NCBI GenBank assembly: GCA_015258065.1
Contig: JABZIZ010000002.1
Coordinates: 1-64,000 of the forward strand
Direction: 5' to 3'
DNA length: 64,000 bases
Source: Lachnospiraceae bacterium
Lineage (GTDB): Bacteria > Bacillota > Clostridia > Lachnospirales > Lachnospiraceae
Positions 34,683 to 42,521 of this stretch are shown piece by piece. A program made the position numbers and the translations under genes. Under the pieces are notes generated by a model that worked only from the letters and a program-made list of their open reading frames with translations, ran no database searches and was not told the origin of the DNA. Positions within the stretch are counted from its first letter, which is position 1, and every line of letters starts with the position of its first letter.

Positions 34683-34684
34683 GT

Positions 34685-34948
34685 CTAATAAATCTTGCTT
34701 CTATGTCCTACATCAATAAGCACCAGTACCAGTTGATTATCTTGTATTTCTACCAGTATTCGATAATTGCCTACTCGATATCGCCATTGTCCGCTTCGAT
34801 TGGAAGTCAATCCTTTACCATGAATGCGAGGGTCTTCACAGTTCATTAGATTCTTATCAATCCATGCTTTAATTATTTTTTTCGTCTGCCTGTCCAGTTT
34901 CTTAAAGGCTTTATCAAATTTGTCGGTTGTAATCAGCTGATAAATCAT
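34685..34948 (-). CDS. RelE/ParE family mRNA interferase-type toxin
   Basis: 87 residues, full length for the family. The N-terminal 'MIYQLITTDKFDKAFKKLDRQTKKIIKAWIDKNL' forms the helical hairpin, and the C-terminal strands 'QWRYRVGNYRILVEIQDNQLVLVLIDVGHRSKIY' contain the conserved Arg and terminal Tyr typical of RelE. It would cleave mRNA at the ribosome when freed from antitoxin. The ATG overlaps the antitoxin stop by four bases (ATGA). This is the one apparently intact RelBE module of the island. Confidence 0.85.
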   Translation of the reverse strand: MIYQLITTDKFDKAFKKLDRQTKKIIKAWIDKNLMNCEDPRIHGKGLTSNRSGQWRYRVGNYRILVEIQDNQLVLVLIDVGHRSKIY

Positions 34949-35169
34949 AAGTCAAGCTCTTTCCAAAGTTCACTAATTGGACGAGTTTTCAATGTTCCTG
35001 CTTTCTTTTCTGCTTCATAGTCTGCAAAAACTTTAAGGTCGTATTCATCCTCAATTCGTTCAAGCATGGTCTTTCTAATGATTTCAGACAAGGTACTGTT
35101 ATTGTGTTTTGCGTAAGACTTAAAAATATTTAATTCTTCTTCCGGAACTCTCAAGCTGATAGTAGACAT
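34945..35169 (-). CDS. RelB-like ribbon-helix-helix antitoxin
   Basis: 74 residues. The N-terminal strand-helix-helix 'STISLRVPEEELNIFKSYAKHNNSTLSEIIRKTMLERIEDEYDL' binds operator DNA. The C-terminal 'YEAEKKAGTLKTRPISELWKELDL' is the toxin-wrapping tail typical of DUF6290/RelB antitoxins. It is coupled to the downstream RelE gene by ATGA overlap. A palindrome over its -10 box suggests autorepression. Confidence 0.85.
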   Translation of the reverse strand: MSTISLRVPEEELNIFKSYAKHNNSTLSEIIRKTMLERIEDEYDLKVFADYEAEKKAGTLKTRPISELWKELDL

Positions 35170-35195
35170 AGCTATACTCCTTTCTTATCTTTGCA

Positions 35196-35231
35196 TAATA
35201 CAATCGTATTACAATTATAGAAAAAGGTCAA
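35196..35231 (-). promoter_or_regulatory. Promoter and operator of the RelBE module
   Basis: Minus-strand TTGACC (35226-35231) and TACGAT (35203-35208) are spaced by 17 nt. The palindrome TAATAC-AATC-GTATTA (35196-35211) covers the -10 box, the expected place for RelB autorepression. Confidence 0.6.
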
Positions 35232-35278
35232 TAAATTGGCAGTCGCACACATTTGTTTCATTAAAAAATCTCTTTACA

Positions 35279-35425
35279 ATGGTTGCAAATGAAAAGAGAA
35301 TACCGTTTGAAGTGTCGGTTGACCCGTTTTATAGTGAGGAATATATCGCTATGCTTGAAAAGCATATAGCAGATATGAAAGCAGGACGAAACACCCACGA
35401 GAGGGAACTTATCGAGGTGGATTGA
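35279..35425 (+). pseudogene. RelB/DinJ antitoxin, C-terminal half only
   Basis: A 48-codon frame reads 'KRIPFEVSVDPFYSEEYIAMLEKHIADMKAGRNTHERELIEVD', the toxin-binding C-terminal half of DinJ/RelB antitoxins that pair with YoeB. The N-terminal DNA-binding domain is absent upstream, where the divergent RelB promoter now lies. Its stop overlaps the YoeB start (TGATG). Even truncated, this segment could still bind YoeB. Confidence 0.7.
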
Positions 35426-35688
35426 TGAAGAAGATATGGCACGATGAGGCGTGGGAAGAATATGTTTATTAGCAAACGCAGGATAAAAAGACCCTAAAGA
35501 AAATCAATCGGCTATTATCGGATATTGACCGAAACGGGTATCAATGCACAGGGAAGCCCGAACCATTAAAGGGTAATCTTTCGGGGTATTGGAGAGTTCG
35601 CATTGATGAGAAAAACAGAATAGTATTTTGTATCGCTGATGATGTTTTAGAAATAGCGGAATGTGGCTCTCATTATGGCGATAAATAA
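35425..35688 (+). pseudogene. YoeB-type toxin interrupted by an in-frame TAG
   Basis: From the ATG at 35425 an 88-codon frame matches Txe/YoeB ribonucleases along its whole length ('KKIWHDEAWEEYVY', then 'KKTLKKINRLLSDIDRNGYQCTGKPEPLKGNLSGYWRVRIDEKNRIVF' and 'IAECGSHYGDK'). Codon 16 (35470-35472) is TAG where the family has Trp (TGG). A single G-to-A change thus disables an otherwise perfect toxin. Catalytic Glu, Arg and the C-terminal His/Tyr are all kept. Confidence 0.85.
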
Positions 35689-35703
35689 TGGGATTTTTTA
35701 TGT

Positions 35704-35948
35704 ATGAGCGAGAGCGAAATCAAGGGGGATGCTTCGGGGTGGAGATTTCCAAGCGGAACGAGGAAATACAACCTGTACCCCTTGATGGAGTGGAGCGACA
35801 CACTTACCCGCAAGGGACAGGAGCACCGCCCTGTCCCTCTACCACACGGCGAGAATGGCGGTATAGAGTGGGCGATTACCGGATTATCTGCGATATACGA
35901 GATAGTGAGCTGATCATACTTGCCCTGTCCATGGGGGCACAGAAGTAG
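35704..35948 (+). pseudogene. RelE toxin C-terminal remnant fused to a repeated segment
   Basis: The last ~30 codons read 'REWRYRVGDYRIICDIRDSELIILALSMGAQK', a clear RelE C-terminus related to the intact toxin at 34685 (QWRYRVGNYRILVEI). Upstream of it is the 'GVEISKRNEEIQPVP' segment related to the frame at 34578. Neither an N-terminal RelE half nor an antitoxin is present. The whole is a rearranged, inverted relative of the intact module. Confidence 0.65.
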
Positions 35949-36274
35949 CATTTATCAGACATGACCTGTTTTCGTAAGGGAGATCGTCTCTAAAAGGTTT
36001 CTTTTTATTCAATGGTTCCTTCTCACGCTTTTCATTGATGATTGCGTTTTGTGTGCCTAAAACCCTACCCTTCTCCGATTAACGCATCTTTGATTCTATA
36101 TGGACACCCTCTTGCTCCTCACCACTTTCAATCGCATCTATCACGTGATTTTCTTTCTCCTCTACTCAGCAATCGGTCAATGGAACCCTTTCAGGGGCAC
36201 TTTGCGTCCATTGACAGATTTTTCCGATGTGCTATGGGCAGCTAAGAGGATGCAAGAATTTCTTTCTCGTCCTC
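35949..36274. other. Gap without a recognisable gene
   Basis: About 325 nt. The first ~40 nt repeat the flank of the RelE module (ATGACCTGTTTTCGTAAGG at 35961). The rest holds no frame, RNA or repeat that I can support. Confidence 0.4.
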
Positions 36275-36303
36275 TTGACACGGATACATTTCTATTTTAT
36301 ATT
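36275..36303 (+). promoter_or_regulatory. Promoter of the AbiE operon
   Basis: TTGACA (36275-36280), a 17-nt spacer and TATATT (36298-36303), about 55 nt before the antitoxin start, in a very AT-rich stretch. Confidence 0.65.
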
Positions 36304-36357
36304 TCACTATATATTATATTTTATATTATTTAAAGTGATTCTATGAAGGAGCAGTCT

Positions 36358-36981
36358 ATGCTTTATGAATATTTGAAAGAACACTACAAAAATGGGGAGC
36401 CAATCTTCCTCGATGACATCCATATAGAAGGAATGAGAAGAGATAACTTCCGGCAGCAGATTAAGACTCTTGCGGATGCAGAAAAGATCGTCAGATACGA
36501 AAAAGGGATCTATTATATTCCGAAGCACGCTCGCTTCAGCTCATCTGTCGGACCGAGTCCTGAAACTGTGGCAAAATACAAATATATCTCACGTGGCGGT
36601 AAGACTGACGGCTATTATTCCGGCAGCACCTTTGCGAATCTCATAGGAATCTCCATGCAAGTTCCCATGAAAAAGGAAATCGTCAGTAACAACATAGCTG
36701 CCATAGTCCGGGAGGTATCTATCGGAAGCCAGTCATTCATCGTCCGTAAGACAAATGTGCCGATCTCTAGTGAGAATGTTAAGGTTTTGCAGCTTTTGGA
36801 ATTATTAAAAAATCTGGACTCTTACCTCGACAGCGATTATGATGAAGCGAGAGAAAAAATACAGAATTATTCTCTGTCGAACCATATATTCAGGGATGAT
36901 ATTGACCGGTATATTAGACGATACCCTGATTCGACATTCAGGTATTATTATGAAATGAGATTAGACCATGTACTTGCATAA
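36358..36981 (+). CDS. AbiEi-type antitoxin (DUF6088 family)
   Basis: About 207 residues. The start at 36358 is preferred over 36343 because AAGGAG lies six bases before it. The N-terminal winged-helix part 'MLYEYLKEHYKNGEPIFLDDI..RDNFRQQIKTLADAEKIVRYEKGIYYIP' would bind the operon promoter; the C-terminal domain resembles AbiEi/DUF6088. In type IV abortive-infection systems AbiEi neutralises the nucleotidyltransferase AbiEii without direct binding. It overlaps the toxin gene by 14 bases and has its own promoter. It appears intact. Confidence 0.8.
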   Translation: MLYEYLKEHYKNGEPIFLDDIHIEGMRRDNFRQQIKTLADAEKIVRYEKGIYYIPKHARFSSSVGPSPETVAKYKYISRGGKTDGYYSGSTFANLIGISMQVPMKKEIVSNNIAAIVREVSIGSQSFIVRKTNVPISSENVKVLQLLELLKNLDSYLDSDYDEAREKIQNYSLSNHIFRDDIDRYIRRYPDSTFRYYYEMRLDHVLA

Positions 36982-37870
36982 TGATAAGGATCTCTTTAGC
37001 GAGGTCATCACGGAAGTCAACACAAAGACCGGTATTGCGCAGTCCATTGTTGAGAAGGACTACTACGTTTCCACAATCTTAAAGCTCCTTGCAAAGAGCA
37101 ACCCTAGCACGGTTTTCAAAGGAGGCACGGCGTTATCGAAGTGCTTCAATCTGATAGACAGATTTTCCGAGGATATCGACATAACCTTTGCAGAGCATAT
37201 CGGGGCATCCCGCAGAAAAAAACTCAAATACAATATCCTCAAACCTATCAGCGATGAGCTTGGAATGCCTATTGAGAACTGGGACAGTATTGAGAGTGAC
37301 AAGGATTACAACTATTACCTGTTTGCTTTTCAGACCGTATCCGAGGATGAGGTTCCCGGCATTCAGTTCAATGTAAAACTGGAGACAGCCCTTGTATCCT
37401 ATTCTTTCCCGACAGAGAAAAAAGAGGTAAGTTCCATTATCTATGAAGCCTTAAAAGATACCGCTCCTGACATAATCGCCGATTACGGTCTTGAACCGTT
37501 TACGATGAAAGTGCAGTCTGTCAGCAGAACCTTCATTGATAAAGTCTATGCCCTCTGCGATTATTACCTTGAAGGCAAAACAAAGCGTTTTTCAAGACAC
37601 CTGTATGATATCCATAAGCTCTATCCGACCATAACCATTGATGATACTTTCAAGGAGCTTACCGAGCAGGTTCGTGAACATCGCTCCCACCTATCCATCT
37701 GTCCTTCCGCAAAAGAAGGCGTGGACGCCAAGAAGCTCATATATGAGTTTCTTGATAAGGACTTCTATAAGAGCGACTACGATACCATCACCAAAACGCT
37801 GATCTCTGATGAAGTGACTTATGAGCAGACCGCCCTCACTTTGAGAAAGATCGCCGGTAAGCTGTTCTGA
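36968..37870 (+). CDS. AbiEii-type nucleotidyltransferase toxin
   Basis: 300 residues. The nucleotidyltransferase motif I is 'VFKGGTALSKCFNLIDRFSEDIDITF' (~49-74) with GG-T-LSK and the two metal-binding Asp of D-I-D, and motif II-like 'FNVKLETALVSYSFP' follows. A later 'RLSRHLYDIHKL'-like helix (RFSRHLYDIHKLYPT) is typical of AbiEii/MenA toxins, which add nucleotides to tRNA and so block growth or phage replication. It is coupled to AbiEi. Acting as phage defence is family knowledge, not shown here. Confidence 0.88.
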   Translation: MYLHNDKDLFSEVITEVNTKTGIAQSIVEKDYYVSTILKLLAKSNPSTVFKGGTALSKCFNLIDRFSEDIDITFAEHIGASRRKKLKYNILKPISDELGMPIENWDSIESDKDYNYYLFAFQTVSEDEVPGIQFNVKLETALVSYSFPTEKKEVSSIIYEALKDTAPDIIADYGLEPFTMKVQSVSRTFIDKVYALCDYYLEGKTKRFSRHLYDIHKLYPTITIDDTFKELTEQVREHRSHLSICPSAKEGVDAKKLIYEFLDKDFYKSDYDTITKTLISDEVTYEQTALTLRKIAGKLF

Positions 37871-37948
37871 TATTGTTGAAATACCTATTGCCACCCATCC
37901 ATATCGTTCTCTGATAAGATCCCGTCTTTGACAGTTGAAAACCAAGAA

Positions 37949-37990
37949 CCTACTGCGAAGCCTTTGTTTATGCGGCTTGCAGTGGGTTTT
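37949..37990 (+). terminator. Terminator after the AbiE operon
   Basis: CCTACTGCGAAGCC (37949-37962) pairs with GGCTTGCAGTGGG (37974-37986), with one bulge, and is followed by TTTT. Confidence 0.65.
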
Positions 37991-38067
37991 GTCTTCGTTT
38001 TACTAAGTGGTATTTTATCTGTTTTTGCTTTTCTTCTGAATGATTAAATAGGTGCCAAAAGAAATTA

Positions 38068-38134
38068 CCCCTCCCTCACGACTGCTCTTTTTCCCGAAAA
38101 GAGAGACAGAAATCTCATGAGGAAGGGGCTTTTA
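38068..38134. terminator. Bidirectional hairpin between AbiE and the transglutaminase gene
   Basis: CCCCTCCCTCACGA (38068-38081) pairs with TCATGAGGAAGGGG (38115-38128), and an inner hairpin CTCTTTT/AAAAGAG lies between the arms. T-rich ends follow on both strands. It lies at the end of the minus-strand transglutaminase gene. Confidence 0.55.
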
Positions 38135-38136
38135 TC

Positions 38137-39609
38137 TTAATAAATGCCCTGTACGCCATGCAGGAGCATATCTTCTATGTTCCCGGGCATGATGGTTTCG
38201 ATGCGCGCATCGATCTCGCGGTCAAACGATTCAAAGGCGTAGTTTCCCGGAGCGGGGCTGCGCTTGCTCAAATCTTCCGTTCCGACAAACCAGTGGATGT
38301 CATTGCTGATGTCCACAGAGATCCATCTGGCATAATTCTCGGAATAAAAGGCTGCCCACTGGTGCTTCTCGGCCACACTCCGAGGTGTGACTGCCGGAAT
38401 ATTCTGCGCTCTGCACATGATGGCAAACACATTCGCGAAATCACTGCAGATGCCGACGCCCGTTTGACTGATGTTATATTTTCCACTGAAATCGTTGTAG
38501 TAAAAGATGCGGCTCATGGTCTTGTTGTTGCAAGAGAAACTGTCGTAGGCAAACGTATCCAGACAATACTTGTACAGGGCTGCCGCCTTATGTTCCGTGC
38601 TCCAAGAGGGATCCGTCAGCTCAGAAGATTTTTTGACCCAGTAGTCTATATCCGTATTTTCTCCTGCCTTCTCCGGATAAATCGGATAATACAGATTCTC
38701 GGTTGCAAGGAACTGATCCGGGGTCAATTTTTTGCTTGCCATATATCCCTCAAGCGTCTGTCTGTTTTTCACCACCTTAGTGACTGCCGGAATATTCCTG
38801 CTTCGATTGGCTGCATACAGAAGATTTCCATTCTTATATACGCCCATATCCACGGTTCTACCGTTTGCGAACCTGACAGAAATGACCCCATATCCGTTCT
38901 TCTGGGAAGCATAACCGTGGATGACCGAATCCGGTTCCTTCATTTGCTGCGTTTCATTTCCGCCACTTCGTTGCGCTTTCAGTATGACCGGCAGGATCTT
39001 CTGGTTCGTGTTGTTATAAATATGGATGCTTACGCTGTCGGCATCTATCACCTTCAGCACAAAGCCGTAGTCCGTCTCCGTTTCCCTGATGTCACGATTC
39101 GCATCACTGATTCCGACTGCCGAGCAGCTGTTAAAATTATAGAGCGCATAGCCACCGGCTACTTCCACTGTATCCACATTCACATCGGATGCGGGCTTCA
39201 TTGCTGTCCAGCCGCTCTTTTCTCCGGCTTTTTGATTTGTAGTGGTTTCCCCCTGTTTGTCTCTATCTCCGTCTTCACTATCCGCTTCGGACGTTCTCTT
39301 CTTATATTGCAGGACGGCATTCTTTGCATGGCAGGAAAAGAGGTCATTTCCAACCGATTGTCCCTGACATAGCGAGTCGGTGTTGGATTGTCCTGCCGAC
39401 GAAAAACTCCCACCGGTCCGACCCGCCTTAAGAAGACTACTGCCACTCCCTGCAAATAGTAGACAAACTGACAGCACAAGGAGGGACTGCGACAATCTCA
39501 TCGTAAGCCCCTTTGCTCCGGTGGCATGTCTTCTCTGCGCATCCTTTTCTTTCTTCATCCAAAAACAGTGGAACCAGTTCGGGTTTTGCTTCCTTCCTCT
39601 TGTACCCAT
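38137..39609 (-). CDS. Secreted transglutaminase-like (TGc) domain protein
   Basis: 490 residues from the ATG at 39609, preceded by GGGAG. A long basic N-terminus leads to a hydrophobic signal segment (LSQSLLVLSVCLLFAGSGSSLL, ~37-58), then a Ser/Gly/Asp-rich region. A central beta domain (~150-270) precedes a C-terminal transglutaminase/cysteine protease-like core, with Cys in 'TGVGICSDFANVFAIMCRAQ', His in 'EKHQWAAFY' and Asp in 'WISVDISND'. Such proteins crosslink or cleave surface or peptide substrates; the target is unknown. It lies next to a large surface adhesin, so both probably act at the cell surface. Confidence 0.82.
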   Translation of the reverse strand: MGTRGRKQNPNWFHCFWMKKEKDAQRRHATGAKGLTMRLSQSLLVLSVCLLFAGSGSSLLKAGRTGGSFSSAGQSNTDSLCQGQSVGNDLFSCHAKNAVLQYKKRTSEADSEDGDRDKQGETTTNQKAGEKSGWTAMKPASDVNVDTVEVAGGYALYNFNSCSAVGISDANRDIRETETDYGFVLKVIDADSVSIHIYNNTNQKILPVILKAQRSGGNETQQMKEPDSVIHGYASQKNGYGVISVRFANGRTVDMGVYKNGNLLYAANRSRNIPAVTKVVKNRQTLEGYMASKKLTPDQFLATENLYYPIYPEKAGENTDIDYWVKKSSELTDPSWSTEHKAAALYKYCLDTFAYDSFSCNNKTMSRIFYYNDFSGKYNISQTGVGICSDFANVFAIMCRAQNIPAVTPRSVAEKHQWAAFYSENYARWISVDISNDIHWFVGTEDLSKRSPAPGNYAFESFDREIDARIETIMPGNIEDMLLHGVQGIY

Positions 39610-39796
39610 GGTGGATCTCCCTTCTGATTGGATTAACGGTTTTTCTCTCCGTTTTCTATATGGAAAAAGATCGGTTTTCTATCTATTTTGTTCATTCTTT
39701 TTACTTAGTTCATTTGTGCAATTTAATTTACACCTTATCTTATGCTTTTTTTATTATTTTTTCAACCTCTCCTTGCGTTCACCCCGTAATTTTGGA

Positions 39797-39828
39797 CAAA
39801 AAATATATCCCCGAAGGGATACATTTTT
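39797..39828 (-). terminator. Terminator after the surface adhesin gene
   Basis: Minus strand TGTATCCC-TTCG-GGGATATA followed by TTTTTT; the UUCG tetraloop hairpin lies about 75 nt after the stop codon. Confidence 0.75.
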
Positions 39829-39902
39829 ATCATAACGACAGACTCCCATCGTCCGTTTGTAATTGGAGCCTTCCGTCCGATTGCTTCCGAAAGGGTTCCG
39901 TC

Positions 39903-42155
39903 TTACCGCCTTGACTTTCTCCTGTATAACAGCTTCTCTAAACCGACCAGTTCATTGATACAGATTGCAAAGAGGCCTGCCGTTCCAAAGCCGAAGAGCA
40001 ACCAGTGAATGTCTGACGCACTATGATCGGAGGTGTCTGCACTTCCCCTTCCTCTTCTTGTCCCGAGAACAGCCGGTTTCTCCTGTTCCTGTCCGCCCTG
40101 TCCTTCCGGATAGCGCCTTGCGCCAAGAACCTGTCCCGGTGTCGGAGGCGTGGCAGGTGGATTCCCCGGTGTGGGCGGGTTGCGCGGTGTCGGCGGGTTA
40201 CCCGGTGTCGGCGGATTTCCCGGCGTTGGCGGGTTGTTCGGGGTAGGGGGAGGATTCGGCGTCTTCTGATTGGTTACCGTTATCTCAATCACGCCTCCGC
40301 TCTGATTGGCTGCTCGAGCGAAATCATCCTTTGTGATCGGGCGCGGTGTCTGATCCAACCGATACCCCTCCGGCGCTTGTATCTCAACGAGCTCATAATT
40401 ATCCAGGATTGCATTGTTGATGACCGCCTCCCCATTTGCATCCGTTATCAAATTTCGATCACTTCCGCCCGTCTTACTGCTTAGTTTAAAGATCGCACCT
40501 TGCAGGAGATCTCCATTTTCTCCTGTTTTACGAACCTTGATGGTAAAGGGATTCTGGTTGACGAAGCCTCCCGCCTCATTGATGGTGAATGTCTTTTCCT
40601 GTTTCCCCGTGTCAAGGTCTCCTCCGTCGCTCTTCAGACTTGCATCGTTTTTATAACTGGCACCCTTTACCGGAATCTCCCCCACGATTTCGACATAGTA
40701 CATGAGTACCACTCCTTCATTCTTGTCGATGTCGCCCAGGTTGACCTTAAATTTCTTGATCCCGTTTTCCTCATAGTACACCGGTGTGATCCTCTCTCGC
40801 GGCGCATTTTGGGAATTGTCAGTCTTGTCTCTAAGGGACCAGTACGGGTACCCGTTTTCATCCGTATCGTCCGGTGCCACAAGCGTTTTACCGTTTTGAT
40901 ATTTAATGCGTCTCCAGACTCCCTTCTGCAACTCCGGTTGGTACTGCTTTGCGTTTGCTACCGAAAGAGCAGGATGCTGGTTGGCAGGGTCAAAATAACT
41001 TAAGGCCGGACTTCCAAGCGCATCGGTAAATACCACATTCTTATAGTCCTTGCCGGGGGTTCCAAAGTGCGCTGCATCGAAGGTAACCTGATATCTGACC
41101 AGATAATGAACCTTGCCATCCACCTGGATCTGTTGAATCACCTTGCTGTCTGTTACCACCGTATCCTTAAAGAAGGTCTTGGGCGATTCTACGAATTCTT
41201 TGTTGTAATTCACCTGCTTTTTTAAGGTGTCGCCGCCGACTTTGATATCCAGGTCATAAAGCTTCGTTTCCGTCGCCTTATCCTTGTTCATTTGCATTTT
41301 GAAAAAGAACTCGCCATTGGCCTTATTGATGGTTTCAATGTCCTTGGTGAACGTGATCCGGATGGTATTCGTTCCCTCGTCATATTTTCCCTTGGCAACT
41401 ACCACATCCCCTGTTCCCTTGATGTCAAATTCCTTGGAATAGGATTTCAGCTCCGGTGGCAGTACGATCTCGGCATAGTCTCCCCCATAGAGTTCCTTCC
41501 CCTCGATAATCAGATCCGCCTTCAACTGCAGAACCGTCGTTTGGTTGATCAACTGATCTTTTTCCAGTTTTTTCGGATTGTTTCCATCCAGATAAATTTC
41601 TGCATGCTGAATGACGTCATTCACCAAAGTCGGCTGATGTTGCGACCGCACTGCACCGGCGACCGCCGCTGTCTCTACTGCCGCCAAACTTTCGGATGCA
41701 GTTGGTTGTCCCGCTGTCAAAAGACTTGCAGATGCGACTGGTTCTCCTGCTGCCAAAGAATTTTCAGACGCAGTTGTTTCCTCTGCTGTCGAAGGCTTTA
41801 CGGGTGCAGTTGTCTCACCCGTCTCCGCAGGACTTGTGGCTGCCCCGCTGGTAACAACGCTGCCGGTTGCCGTTTGGCTGCCTGATCCTGCCTGTGTCAC
41901 TGCTCCACTATCTTGTTGCGCGGGCAACCCACTTCCGGAGGCTCCCGGTACATTCGTCCCGCTTCCAATTCCCTCCTGCGTGGTGGTGTCGTTGTCGACA
42001 ATAGTACTGCTTCCCGGTGTGACATTCTCTGTTCTGACCTTTTCAACGCCATTTGTAACCGCATCCGATGCGCCTTCCGCATTGACAATCATAAAACCCT
42101 GCCAAATCATAAGTGCAGAAAATAGAAGTGCACATACTCTTCTCTTCGCTTTCAT
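39903..42155 (-). CDS. Large cell-surface adhesin with SpaA/prealbumin-like domain
   Basis: 750 residues. A signal peptide (VCALLFSALMIWQGFMIVNAEG) is followed by a Ser/Thr/Ala/Gly-rich stalk (~30-170), an adhesin-type Ig-like region (~180-520) and a SpaA/prealbumin-like domain (~535-625; 'FTIKVRKTGENGDLLQGAIFKL', 'YELVEIQAPEGYRL'), whose Lys and Glu could form an isopeptide bond. NPPTPG repeats (~640-680), two VLGxRR motifs and a C-terminal hydrophobic helix with RRKSRR tail then follow. No canonical LPxTG is present; DTSDHS lies where it should be. Wall anchoring by a variant sortase, or membrane anchoring, is possible. Confidence 0.85.
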   Translation of the reverse strand: MKAKRRVCALLFSALMIWQGFMIVNAEGASDAVTNGVEKVRTENVTPGSSTIVDNDTTTQEGIGSGTNVPGASGSGLPAQQDSGAVTQAGSGSQTATGSVVTSGAATSPAETGETTAPVKPSTAEETTASENSLAAGEPVASASLLTAGQPTASESLAAVETAAVAGAVRSQHQPTLVNDVIQHAEIYLDGNNPKKLEKDQLINQTTVLQLKADLIIEGKELYGGDYAEIVLPPELKSYSKEFDIKGTGDVVVAKGKYDEGTNTIRITFTKDIETINKANGEFFFKMQMNKDKATETKLYDLDIKVGGDTLKKQVNYNKEFVESPKTFFKDTVVTDSKVIQQIQVDGKVHYLVRYQVTFDAAHFGTPGKDYKNVVFTDALGSPALSYFDPANQHPALSVANAKQYQPELQKGVWRRIKYQNGKTLVAPDDTDENGYPYWSLRDKTDNSQNAPRERITPVYYEENGIKKFKVNLGDIDKNEGVVLMYYVEIVGEIPVKGASYKNDASLKSDGGDLDTGKQEKTFTINEAGGFVNQNPFTIKVRKTGENGDLLQGAIFKLSSKTGGSDRNLITDANGEAVINNAILDNYELVEIQAPEGYRLDQTPRPITKDDFARAANQSGGVIEITVTNQKTPNPPPTPNNPPTPGNPPTPGNPPTPRNPPTPGNPPATPPTPGQVLGARRYPEGQGGQEQEKPAVLGTRRGRGSADTSDHSASDIHWLLFGFGTAGLFAICINELVGLEKLLYRRKSRR
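40135..40250 (-). repeat. In-frame NPPTPG codon repeats
   Basis: Five to six 21-nt units encoding NPPTPGN-like heptapeptides form a proline-rich wall-spanning segment of the adhesin. Slippage could change its length. Confidence 0.85.
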
Positions 42156-42211
42156 GATCCCCTCCCATGATCTTGCGCTGATATAACAAAATAATTGTTT
42201 GCAATCGATTT

Positions 42212-42239
42212 ATTCTATCACAAAAAAATAAAATGACAA
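42212..42239 (-). promoter_or_regulatory. Promoter of the adhesin gene
   Basis: Minus-strand TTGTCA (42234-42239), a 16-nt spacer and TAGAAT (42212-42217), about 55 nt before the ATG. Confidence 0.55.
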
Positions 42240-42370
42240 GTGATTATTTTCTTTTTTTCATTGAATTTTTTTCGATTTTTCGTTTTTATGTCCTTGTATT
42301 TTAAGCTTTCTCGTCAAAAAAACCGTTTCCCCCCCCCCTCTGCAGCCCGTATTTGCAGTCTTGCCAACGG

Positions 42371-42405
42371 CAAAAAGAGCGCCCGTCCGCTCAGGCGCTC
42401 TTTTG
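42371..42405 (-). terminator. Terminator after mleP
   Basis: AAAAGAGCGCC (42373-42383) pairs perfectly with GGCGCTCTTTT (42394-42404) around a 10-nt loop, with T-runs on both sides. Confidence 0.8.
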
Positions 42406-42443
42406 CTTCTTTCCACTTTTTTCTGAAACCGGAAATCTTCTTT

Positions 42444-42518
42444 TCCCGGCCTCTCACTTGTTTGTATGTGGCGATCTTCTTATCCCGGCCTCTCACTTGT
42501 TTGTATGTGGCGATCTTC
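42444..42518. repeat. 39-nt tandem repeat downstream of mleP
   Basis: Two virtually identical copies beginning TCCCGGCCTCTCACTTG start at 42444 and 42483. They lie between the mleP stop codon (42522) and its terminator. Confidence 0.9.
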
Positions 42519-42521
42519 GAC

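Noticed and set aside
33627..37930. Possible att direct repeat: tRNA-Gly 3' end (ATCCCGTCT) recurring near 37918
   Set aside because: Only about nine bases match and no integrase lies between, so it is within chance expectation.
38158..39372. 404-codon plus-strand frame opposite the transglutaminase gene
   Set aside because: It is antisense to a gene with clear signal peptide and catalytic motifs, and no product is recognisable.
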